NCBI RefSeq assembly: GCF_037975245.1
Contig: NC_092565.1
Span: 13,671,499-13,735,498, forward strand
Direction: 5' to 3'
DNA length: 64,000 nt
Origin: Apostichopus japonicus
Lineage: Eukaryota; Echinodermata; Holothuroidea; Aspidochirotida; Stichopodidae
The translations under genes were made by a program, and so were the position numbers. Position 1 is the stretch's first letter, and each line of letters starts with the position of its first letter. A model generated the notes under the pieces. That model was not told the DNA's origin, searched no databases, and worked only from the letters and a program-made list of their open reading frames with translations. Shown here piece by piece: positions 1 to 9,405 of this stretch.

Positions 1-185
1 CCTACACGGGGAGCTGTAAGTATTAGTTAATCCGCCTAATATCTCAGTCCATACAGTGGCGCGATGGCTCGGCGCACTGTGCGAGCTGATGATCGAGACT
101 CTCTTTTGCATCGGTGGTTCGAACCCCGGGTGATGACGTCTTTTGCCGATCTTTTACAGCAAGTGCCTACACGGGGAGCTGTAAG

Positions 186-206
186 TATTAGTTAATCCGC
201 CTAATA
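186..206 (+). other. Inverted repeat TATTAG / CTAATA, once per unit
   Basis: Shown for unit 2 (unit positions 21-26 and 36-41). TATTAG and CTAATA are exact reverse complements separated by nine bases. They form an AT-rich six-base-pair stem directly after the GC-rich unit head. The block variants T37C and T40C each break one pair, while A41G leaves a possible T-G wobble. No function can be assigned. Confidence 0.5.
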
Positions 207-229
207 TCTCAGTCCATACAGTGGCGCGA

Positions 230-291
230 TGGCTCGGCGCACCGTGCGAGCTGATGATCGAGACTCTCTTTTGCATCCCTGGTTCGAACCC
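230..291 (+). promoter_or_regulatory. tRNA-type Pol III promoter relic (A-box-like plus perfect B box), once per unit
   Basis: Shown for unit 2. The B box GGTTCGAACCC at 281-291 matches the tRNA consensus GGTTCGANNCC at 11 of 11 positions. Upstream, TGGCTCGGCGC at 230-240 matches TRGCNNAGYGG at 9 of 11. The two starts are 51 bp apart, which is within the range that works for TFIIIC in tRNA and SINE promoters. A second A-box candidate, TGGCGCGATGG at 222-232, also matches 9 of 11. GCTC at 232-235 can pair with GAGC at 248-251 like a D stem, and the T arm pairs at 4 of 5 positions. No acceptor or anticodon stem can be drawn, so this is not a functional tRNA gene. A SINE-like tRNA-related head is the likeliest origin. 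Activity is unknown. Confidence 0.5.
232..251 (+). other. Bulged hairpin in the D-arm-like region, once per unit
   Basis: Shown for unit 2 (unit positions 67-86). GCTCG at the 5' end pairs with CGAGC at the 3' end, and a GCA/TGC continuation follows after a small bulge, leaving a three-base loop. The common T78C polymorphism falls in that loop and leaves the stem intact. G81A, A76G and the rare C75A/G81A double variant alter the inner stem. The hairpin could act as RNA or as extruded single-stranded DNA. Its function is not known. Confidence 0.5.
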
Positions 292-315
292 CGGGTGATG
301 ACGTCTTTTGCCGAT
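252..315 (+). repeat. Degenerate internal duplication within the monomer
   Basis: Shown for unit 2. TGATGA at 252-257 is followed by TCTTTTGC at 267-274 and then ATC. The same order returns with TGATGA at 296-301, TCTTTTGC at 304-311 and GATC. The two halves lie 44 bp apart at the first motif, and the second is seven bases shorter between motifs. This looks like an ancient partial duplication inside the monomer, with the B box between the halves. Chance similarity is possible because the exact matches are only 6 and 8 bases. Confidence 0.4.
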
Positions 316-320
316 CTTTT
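306..320 (+). terminator. Two TTTT tracts downstream of the B box (candidate Pol III terminators)
   Basis: Shown for unit 2. TTTT occurs at 306-309 and 317-320, starting 15 and 26 bases after the B box ends. Pol III stops at runs of four or more T on the non-template strand, so a transcript started near the A box would end inside the same unit. A third TTTT lies between the two boxes, at 269-272, and could cause early termination. Each tract is only at the minimum length. In a few units the second tract is broken by T153C or T155A. The unit at 60880 instead lengthens the first tract to T5. Confidence 0.35.
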
Positions 321-3300
321 ACAGCAAGTGCCTACACGGGGAGCTGTAAGTATTAGTTAATCCGCCTAATATCTCAGTCCATACAGTGGCGCGATGGCTC
401 GGCGCACCGTGCGAGCTGATGATCGAGACTCTCTTTTGCATCCCTGGTTCGAACCCCGGGTGATGACGTCTTTTGCCGATCTTTTACAGCAAGTGCCTAC
501 ACGGGGAGCTGTAAGTATTAGTTAATCCGCCTAATATCTCAGTCCATACAGTGGCGCGATGGCTCGGCGCACTGTGCGAGCTGATGATCGAGACTCTCTT
601 TTGCATCCCTGGTTCGAACCCCGGGTGATGACGTCTTTTGCCGATCTTTTACAGCAAGTGCCTACACGGGGAGCTGTAAGTATTAGTTAATCCGCCTAAT
701 ATCTCAGTCCATACAGTGGCGCGATGGCTCGGCGCACTGTGCGAGCTGATGATCGAGACTCTCTTTTGCATCCCTGGTTCGAACCCCGGGTGATGACGTC
801 TTTTGCCGATCTTTTACAGCAAGTGCCTACACGGGGAGCTGTAAGTATTAGTTAATCCGCCTAATATCTCAGTCCATACAGTGGCGCGATGGCTCGGCGC
901 ACTGTGCGAGCTGATGATCGAGACTCTCTTTTGCATCCCTGGTTCGAACCCCGGGTGATGACGTCTTTTGCCGATCTTTTACAGCAAGTGCCTACACGGG
1001 GAGCTGTAAGTATTAGTTAATCCGCCTAATATCTCAGTCCATACAGTGGCGCGATGGCTCGGCGCACTGTGCGAGCTGATGATCGAGACTCTCTTTTGCA
1101 TCCCTGGTTCGAACCCCGGGTGATGACGTCTTTTGCCGATCTTTTACAGCAAGTGCCTACACGGGGAGCTGTAAGTATTAGTTAATCCGCCTAATATCTC
1201 AGTCCATACAGTGGCGCGATGGCTCGGCGCACCGTGCGAGCTGATGATCGAGACTCTCTTTTGCATCCCTGGTTCGAACCCCGGGTGATGACGTCTTTTG
1301 CCGATCTTTTACAGCAAGTGCCTACACGGGGAGCTGTAAGTATTAGTTAATCCGCCTAATATCTCAGTCCATACAGTGGCGCGATGGCTCGGCGCACCGT
1401 GCGAGCTGATGATCGAGACTCTCTTTTGCATCCCTGGTTCGAACCCCGGGTGATGACGTCTTTTGCCGATCTTTTACAGCAAGTGCCTACACGGGGAGCT
1501 GTAAGTATTAGTTAATCCGCCTAATATCTCAGTCCATACAGTGGCGCGATGGCTCGGCGCACTGTGCGAGCTGATGATCGAGACTCTCTTTTGCATCCCT
1601 GGTTCGAACCCCGGGTGATGACGTCTTTTGCCGATCTTTTACAGCAAGTGCCTACACGGGGAGCTGTAAGTATTAGTTAATCCGCCTAATATCTCAGTCC
1701 ATACAGTGGCGCGATGGCTCGGCGCACCGTGCGAGCTGATGATCGAGACTCTCTTTTGCATCCCTGGTTCGAACCCCGGGTGATGACGTCTTTTGCCGAT
1801 CTTTTACAGCAAGTGCCTACACGGGGAGCTGTAAGTATTAGTTAATCCGCCTAATATCTCAGTCCATACAGTGGCGCGATGGCTCGGCGCACCGTGCGAG
1901 CTGATGATCGAGACTCTCTTTTGCATCCCTGGTTCGAACCCCGGGTGATGACGTCTTTTGCCGATCTTTTACAGCAAGTGCCTACACGGGGAGCTGTAAG
2001 TATTAGTTAATCCGCCTAATATCTCAGTCCATACAGTGGCGCGATGGCTCGGCGCACCGTGCGAGCTGATGATCGAGACTCTCTTTTGCATCCCTGGTTC
2101 GAACCCCGGGTGATGACGTCTTTTGCCGATCTTTTACAGCAAGTGCCTACACGGGGAGCTGTAAGTATTAGTTAATCCGCCTAATATCTCAGTCCATACA
2201 GTGGCGCGATGGCTCGGCGCACCGTGCGAGCTGATGATCGAGACTCTCTTTTGCATCCCTGGTTCGAACCCCGGGTGATGACGTCTTTTGCCGATCTTTT
2301 ACAGCAAGTGCCTACACGGGGAGCTGTAAGTATTAGTTAATCCGCCTAATATCTCAGTCCACACAGTGGCGCGATGGCTCGGCGCACTGTGCGAGCTGAT
2401 GATCGAGACTCTCTTTTGCATCCCTGGTTCGAACCCCGGGTGATGACGTCTTTTGCCGATCTTTTACAGCAAGTGCCTACACGGGGAGCTGTAAGTATTA
2501 GTTAATCCGCCTAATATCTCAGTCCACACAGTGGCGCGATGGCTCGGCGCACTGTGCGAGCTGATGATCGAGACTCTCTTTTGCATCGGTGGTTCGAACC
2601 CCGGGTGATGACGTCTTTTGCCGATCTTTTACAGCAAGTGCCTACACGGGGAGCTGTAAGTATTAGTTAATCCGCCTAATATCTCAGTCCACACAGTGGC
2701 GCGATGGCTCGGCGCACTGTGCGAGCTGATGATCGAGACTCTCTTTTGCATCGGTGGTTCGAACCCCGGGTGATGACGTCTTTTGCCGATCTTTTACAGC
2801 AAGTGCCTACACGGGGAGCTGTAAGTATTAGTTAATCCGCCTAATATCTCAGTCCATACAGTGGCGCGATGGCTCGGCGCACTGTGCGAGCTGATGATCG
2901 AGACTCTCTTTTGCATCGGTGGTTCGAACCCCGGGTGATGACGTCTTTTGCCGATCTTTTACAGCAAGTGCCTACACGGGGAGCTGTAAGTATTAGTTAA
3001 TCCGCCTAATATCTCAGTCCATACAGTGGCGCGATGGCTCGGCGCACTGTGCGAGCTGATGATCGAGACTCTCTTTTGCATCGGTGGTTCGAACCCCGGG
3101 TGATGACGTCTTTTGCCGATCTTTTACAGCAAGTGCCTACACGGGGAGCTGTAAGTATTAGTTAATCCGCCTAATATCTCAGTCCATACAGTGGCGCGAT
3201 GGCTCGGCGCACTGTGCGAGCTGATGATCGAGACTCTCTTTTGCATCCCTGGTTCGAACCCCGGGTGATGACGTCTTTTGCCGATCTTTTACAGCAAGTG

Positions 3301-4620
3301 CCTACACGGGGAGCTGTAAGTATTAGTTAATCCGCCTAATATCTCAGTCCATACAGTGGCGCGATGGCTCGGCGCACTGTGCGAGCTGATGATCGAGACT
3401 CTCTTTTGCATCCCTGGTTCGAACCCCGGGTGATGACGTCTTTTGCCGATCTTTTACAGCAAGTGCCTACACGGGGAGCTGTAAGTATTAGTTAATCCGC
3501 CTAATATCTCAGTCCATACAGTGGCGCGATGGCTCGGCGCACTGTGCGAGCTGATGATCGAGACTCTCTTTTGCATCGGTGGTTCGAACCCCGGGTGATG
3601 ACGTCTTTTGCCGATCTTTTACAGAAAGTGCCTACACGGGGAGCTGTAAGTATTAGTTAATCCGCCTAATATCTCAGTCCATACAGTGGCGCGATGGCTC
3701 GGCGCACCGTGCGAGCTGATGATCGAGACTCTCTTTTGCATCCCTGGTTCGAACCCCGGGTGATGACGTCTTTTGCCGATCTTTTACAGCAAGTGCCTAC
3801 ACGGGGAGCTGTAAGTATTAGTTAATCCGCCTAATATCTCAGTCCATACAGTGGCGCGATGGCTCGGCGCACTGTACGAGCTGATGATCGAGACTCTCTT
3901 TTGCATCCCTGGTTCGAACCCCGGGTGATGACGTCTTTTGCCGATCTTTTACAGCAAGTGCCTACACGGGGAGCTGTAAGTATTAGTTAATCCGCCTAAT
4001 ATCTCAGTCCATACAGTGGCGCGATGGCTCGGCGCACTGTGCGAGCTGATGATCGAGACTCTCTTTTGCATCCCTGGTTCGAACCCCGGGTGATGACGTC
4101 TTTTGCCGATCTTTTACAGCAAGTGCCTACACGGGGAGCTGTAAGTATTAGTTAATCCGCCTAATATCTCAGTCCATACAGTGGCGCGATGGCTCGGCGC
4201 ACTGTGCGAGCTGATGATCGAGACTCTCTTTTGCATCCCTGGTTCGAACCCCGGGTGATGACGTCTTTTGCCGATCTTTTACAGCAAGTGCCTACACGGG
4301 GAGCTGTAAGTATTAGTTAATCCGCCTAATATCTCAGTCCATACAGTGGCGCGATGGCTCGGCGCACTGTGCGAGCTGATGATCGAGACTCTCTTTTGCA
4401 TCCCTGGTTCGAACCCCGGGTGATGACGTCTTTTGCCGATCTTTTACAGCAAGTGCCTACACGGGGAGCTGTAAGTATTAGTTAATCCGCCTAATATCTC
4501 AGTCCATACAGTGGCGCGATGGCTCGGCGCACTGTGCGAGCTGATGATCGAGACTCTCTTTTGCATCCCTGGTTCGAACCCCGGGTGATGACGTCTTTTG
4601 CCGATCTTTTACAGCAAGTG

Positions 4621-6765
4621 CCTACACGGGGAGCTGTAAGTATTAGTTAATCCGCCTAATATCTCAGTCCATACAGTGGCGCGATGGCTCGGCGCACTGT
4701 GCGAGCTGATGATCGAGACTCTCTTTTGCATCGGTGGTTCGAACCCCGGGTGATGACGTCTTTTGCCGATCTTTTACAGCAAGTGCCTACACGGGGAGCT
4801 GTAAGTATTAGTTAATCCGCCTAATATCTCAGTCCATACAGTGGCGCGATGGCTCGGCGCACTGTGCGAGCTGATGATCGAGACTCTCTTTTGCATCGGT
4901 GGTTCGAACCCCGGGTGATGACGTCTTTTGCCGATCTTTTACAGCAAGTGCCTACACGGGGAGCTGTAAGTATTAGTTAATCCGCCTAATATCTCAGTCC
5001 ATACAGTGGCGCGATGGCTCGGCGCACTGTGCGAGCTGATGATCGAGACTCTCTTTTGCATCGGTGGTTCGAACCCCGGGTGATGACGTCTTTTGCCGAT
5101 CTTTTACAGCAAGTGCCTACACGGGGAGCTGTAAGTATTAGTTAATCCGCCTAATATCTCAGTCCATACAGTGGCGCGATGGCTCGGCGCACTGTGCGAG
5201 CTGATGATCGAGACTCTCTTTTGCATCGGTGGTTCGAACCCCGGGTGATGACGTCTTTTGCCGATCTTTTACAGCAAGTGCCTACACGGGGAGCTGTAAG
5301 TATTAGTTAATCCGCCTAATATCTCAGTCCATACAGTGGCGCGATGGCTCGGCGCACTGTGCGAGCTGATGATCGAGACTCTCTTTTGCATCGGTGGTTC
5401 GAACCCCGGGTGATGACGTCTTTTGCCGATCTTTTACAGCAAGTGCCTACACGGGGAGCTGTAAGTATTAGTTAATCCGCCTAATATCTCAGTCCATACA
5501 GTGGCGCGATGGCTCGGCGCACTGTGCGAGCTGATGATCGAGACTCTCTTTTGCATCGGTGGTTCGAACCCCGGGTGATGACGTCTTTTGCCGATCTTTT
5601 ACAGCAAGTGCCTACACGGGGAGCTGTAAGTATTAGTTAATCCGCCTAATATCTCAGTCCATACAGTGGCGCGATGGCTCGGCGCACTGTGCGAGCTGAT
5701 GATCGAGACTCTCTTTTGCATCGGTGGTTCGAACCCCGGGTGATGACGTCTTTTGCCGATCTTTTACAGCAAGTGCCTACACGGGGAGCTGTAAGTATTA
5801 GTTAATCCGCCTAATATCTCAGTCCATACAGTGGCGCGATGGCTCGGCGCACTGTGCGAGCTGATGATCGAGACTCTCTTTTGCATCGGTGGTTCGAACC
5901 CCGGGTGATGACGTCTTTTGCCGATCTTTTACAGCAAGTGCCTACACGGGGAGCTGTAAGTATTAGTTAATCCGCCTAATATCTCAGTCCATACAGTGGC
6001 GCGATGGCTCGGCGCACTGTGCGAGCTGATGATCGAGACTCTCTTTTGCATCGGTGGTTCGAACCCCGGGTGATGACGTCTTTTGCCGATCTTTTACAGC
6101 AAGTGCCTACACGGGGAGCTGTAAGTATTAGTTAATCCGCCTAATATCTCAGTCCATACAGTGGCGCGATGGCTCGGCGCACTGTGCGAGCTGATGATCG
6201 AGACTCTCTTTTGCATCGGTGGTTCGAACCCCGGGTGATGACGTCTTTTGCCGATCTTTTACAGCAAGTGCCTACACGGGGAGCTGTAAGTATTAGTTAA
6301 TCCGCCTAATATCTCAGTCCATACAGTGGCGCGATGGCTCGGCGCACTGTGCGAGCTGATGATCGAGACTCTCTTTTGCATCGGTGGTTCGAACCCCGGG
6401 TGATGACGTCTTTTGCCGATCTTTTACAGCAAGTGCCTACACGGGGAGCTGTAAGTATTAGTTAATCCGCCTAATATCTCAGTCCATACAGTGGCGCGAT
6501 GGCTCGGCGCACTGTGCGAGCTGATGATCGAGACTCTCTTTTGCATCGGTGGTTCGAACCCCGGGTGATGACGTCTTTTGCCGATCTTTTACAGCAAGTG
6601 CCTACACGGGGAGCTGTAAGTATTAGTTAATCCGCCTAATATCTCAGTCCATACAGTGGCGCGATGGCTCGGCGCACTGTGCGAGCTGATGATCGAGACT
6701 CTCTTTTGCATCGGTGGTTCGAACCCCGGGTGATGACGTCTTTTGCCGATCTTTTACAGCAAGTG
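4621..6765 (+). repeat. Run of 13 CGG-type units (copy I)
   Basis: Thirteen consecutive units carry CGG at unit positions 112-114 and look otherwise identical to consensus by eye. The run is preceded by CCC-type units and followed by the diverged unit at 6766. A 13-unit run sits at the matching place in copy II (30195-32339), so the run length was kept since the duplication. Confidence 0.8.
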
Positions 6766-8085
6766 CCTACACGGGGAGCAGTAAGTATTAGTTAATCCGC
6801 CTAATATCTCAGTCCATACAATGGCGCGATGGCTCGGCGCACTGTGCGAGCTGATGATCGAGACTCTCCTTTGCATCCCTGGTTCGAACCCCGGGTGATG
6901 ACGTCTTTTGCCGATCTTTTACAGCAAGTGCCTACACGGGGAGCCGTAAGTATTAGTTAATCCGCCTAATATCTCAGTCCATACAGTGGCGCGATGGCTC
7001 GGCGCACTGTGCGAGCTGATGATCGAGACTCTCCTTTGCATCCGTGGTTCGAACCCCGGGTGATGACGTCTTTTGCCGATCTTTAACAGCAAGTGCCTAC
7101 ACGGGGAGCCGTAAGTATTAGTTAATCCGCCTAATATCTCAGTCCATACAGTGGCGCGATGGCTCGGCGCACTGTGCGAGCTGATGATCGAGACTCTCCT
7201 TTGCATCCCTGGTTCGAACCCCGGGTGATGACGTCTTTTGCCGATCTTTTACAGCAAGTGCCTACACGGGGAGCCGTAAGTATTAGTTAATCCGCCTAAT
7301 ATCTCAGTCCATACAGTGGCGCGATGGCTCGGCGCACTGTGCGAGCTGATGATCGAGACTCTCTTTTGCATCCGTGGTTCGAACCCCGGGTGATGACGTC
7401 TTTTGCCGATCTTTTACAGCAAGTGCCTACACGGGGAGCTGTAAGTATTAGTTAATCCGCCTAATATCTCAGTCCATACAGTGGCGCGATGGCTCGGCGC
7501 ACTGTGCGAGCTGATGATCGAGACTCTCTTTTGCATCCCTGGTTCGAACCCCGAGTGATGACGTCTTTTGCCGATCTTTTACAGCAAGTGTCTACACGGG
7601 GAGCTGTAAGTATTAGTTAATCCGCCTAATGTCTCAGTCCATACAGTGGCGCGATGGCTCGGCGCACTGTGCGAGCTGATGATCGAGACTCTCTTTTGCA
7701 TCCCTGGTTCGAACCCCGGGTGATGACGTCTTTTGCCGATCTTTTACAGCAAGTGCCTACACGGGGAGCTGTAAGTATTAGTGAATCCGCCTAATGTCTG
7801 AGTCAATACAGTAGCGCGATGGCTCGGCGCACTGTGCGAGCTGATGATCGAGACTCTCTTTTGCATCCGTGGTTCGAACCCCGGGTGATGACGTCTTTTG
7901 CCGATCTTTTACAGCAAGTGCCTACACGGGGAGCTGTAAGTATTAGTTAATCCGCCTAATGTCTCAGTCCATACAGTGGCGCGATGGCTCGGCGCACTGT
8001 GCGAGCTGATGATCGAGACTCTCTTTTGCATCCGTGGTTCGAACCCCGGGTGATGACGTCTTTTGCCGATCTTTTACAGCAAGTG
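6766..8085 (+). repeat. Diverged relic units (copy I)
   Basis: Eight consecutive units carry unusual substitutions: T15A with G56A and T104C (6766 unit), T15C (next three units), G129A (7554), C1T with A41G (7591 unit), and one unit (7756-7920) with at least six changes, including T28G, A41G, C45G, C50A and G58A. The T155A change at 7085 is private to copy I. These are the most diverged monomers in the window. They recur at 32340-33659, so they predate the large duplication. Confidence 0.8.
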
Positions 8086-9405
8086 CCTACACGGGGAACT
8101 GTAAGTATTAGTTAATCCGCCTAATATCTCAGTCCATACAGTGGCGCGATGGCTCGGCGCACTGTGCGAGCTGATGATCGAGACTCTCTTTTGCATCGGT
8201 GGTTCGAACCCCGGGTGATGACGTCTTTTGCCGATCTTTTACAGCAAGTGCCTACACCGGGAGCTGTAAGTATTAGTTAATCCGCCTAATATCTCAGTCC
8301 ATACAGTGGCGCGATGGCTCGGCGCACTGTGCGAGCTGATGATCGAGACTCTCTTTTGCATCGGTGGTTCGAACCCCGGGTGATGACGTCTTTTGCCGAT
8401 CTTTTACAGCAAGTGCCTACACGGGGAGCTGTAAGTATTAGTTAATCCGCCTAATATCTCAGTCCATACAGTGGCGCGATGGCTCGGCGCACTGTGCGAG
8501 CTGATGATCGAGACTCTCTTTTGCATCGGTGGTTCGAACCCCGGGTGATGACGTCTTTTGCCGATCTTTTACAGCAAGTGCCTACACGGGGAGCTGTAAG
8601 TATTAGTTAATCCGCCTAATATCTCAGTCCATACAGTGGCGCGATGGCTCGGCGCACTGTGCGAGCTGATGATCGAGACTCTCTTTTGCATCGGTGGTTC
8701 GAACCCCGGGTGATGACGTCTTTTGCCGATCTTTTACAGCAAGTGCCTACACGGGGAGCTGTAAGTATTAGTTAATCCGCCTAATATCTCAGTCCATACA
8801 GTGGCGCGATGGCTCGGCGCACTGTGCGAGCTGATGATCGAGACTCTCTTTTGCATCGGTGGTTCGAACCCCGGGTGATGACGTCTTTTGCCGATCTTTT
8901 ACAGCAAGTGCCTACACGGGGAGCTGTAAGTATTAGTTAATCCGCCTAATGTCTCAGTCCATACAGTGGCGCGATGGCTCGGCGCACTGTGCGAGCTGAT
9001 GATCGAGACTCTCTTTTGCATCCGTGGTTCGAACCCCGGGTGATGACGTCTTTTGACGATCTTTTACAGCAAGTGCCTACACGGGGAACTGTAAGTATTA
9101 GTTAATCCGCCTAATATCTCAGTCCATACAGTGGCGCGATGGCTCGGCGCACTGTGCGAGCTGATGATCGAGACTCTCTTTTGCATCCGTGGTTCGAACC
9201 CCGGGTGATGACGTCTTTTGCCGATCTTTTACAGCAAGTGCCTACACCGGGAGCTGTAAGTATTAGTTAATCCGCCTAATATCTCAGTCCATACAGTGGC
9301 GCGATGGCTCGGCGCACTGTGCGAGCTGATGATCGAGACTCTCTTTTGCATCGGTGGTTCGAACCCCGGGTGATGACGTCTTTTGCCGATCTTTTACAGC
9401 AAGTG
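7921..9405 (+). repeat. Three-unit marker module repeated at 6-unit spacing (990 bp)
   Basis: Three successive units carry A41G (7961), G13A (8098) and G8C (8258). The same trio returns exactly 990 bp later at 8951, 9088 and 9248. In copy II the pair A41G and G13A is at 33535/33672 and again at 34525/34662, while G8C survives only in the second set (34822). A six-unit tandem duplication therefore preceded the large duplication, and one marker was later lost or converted. Confidence 0.75.

Larger units (their letters stand above)
166..330 (+). repeat. Reference monomer of the satellite (unit 2), architecture described
   Basis: This is a representative unit of the common CCC type, although it carries C at unit position 78, where most units have T. 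Elements in unit coordinates are: a GC-rich head at 1-16; an inverted repeat at 21-26 and 36-41; an A-box-like stretch at 65-75; a bulged hairpin at 67-86; TGATGA at 87-92 and again at 131-136; TCTTTTGC at 102-109 and again at 139-146; a hypervariable triplet at 112-114; a B box at 116-126; the palindromes GGTTCGAACC (116-125), CCCGGG (125-130) and GACGTC (135-140); and TTTT at 141-144 and 152-155. All other units share this plan. The unit start is arbitrary because the array is circularly permutable. Confidence 0.9.

Noticed and set aside
181-186. Spliced-leader gene or intron donor, from GTAAGT at unit positions 16-21
   Set aside because: A perfect donor hexamer is expected by chance at this frequency. 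No Sm-binding site or recognisable leader exon accompanies it.
251-290. Hammerhead ribozyme, suggested by CTGATGA at unit positions 86-92
   Set aside because: The required GAAA partner is absent on both strands. The only candidate, CGAAC at 120-124, has the wrong last base and no stem II can be formed with it. Satellite hammerheads exist in other animals, but this unit does not encode one.
281-297. CENP-B box in each unit
   Set aside because: TTCG followed by CGGG is present, but the spacing is two bases shorter than in the CENP-B box and the conserved A is missing.
295-301. C/D box snoRNA, from the C-box-like GTGATGA at unit positions 130-136
   Set aside because: The nearest CTGA is about 125 bases on in the next unit, and no terminal stem is apparent, so the match is probably chance.
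223-302. Intact tRNA gene in each unit
   Set aside because: The B box is perfect and a D-like stem is present, but no 7-bp acceptor stem pairs for either A-box choice and no anticodon stem is visible. At most this is a tRNA-related relic.
6919-7206. Minus-strand open frame of 95 codons, with similar frames at 10596-11000, 16653-17105, 17148-17435, 37278-37565, 42063-42350 and 42393-42845
   Set aside because: 165 is 55 codons, so one minus-strand frame runs through every unit and is closed only by a TAA at unit positions 156-154. These longer frames appear exactly where T155A or A156G removes that stop. There is no codon bias, no start context and no conservation beyond the DNA repeat, so they are by-products of the satellite.
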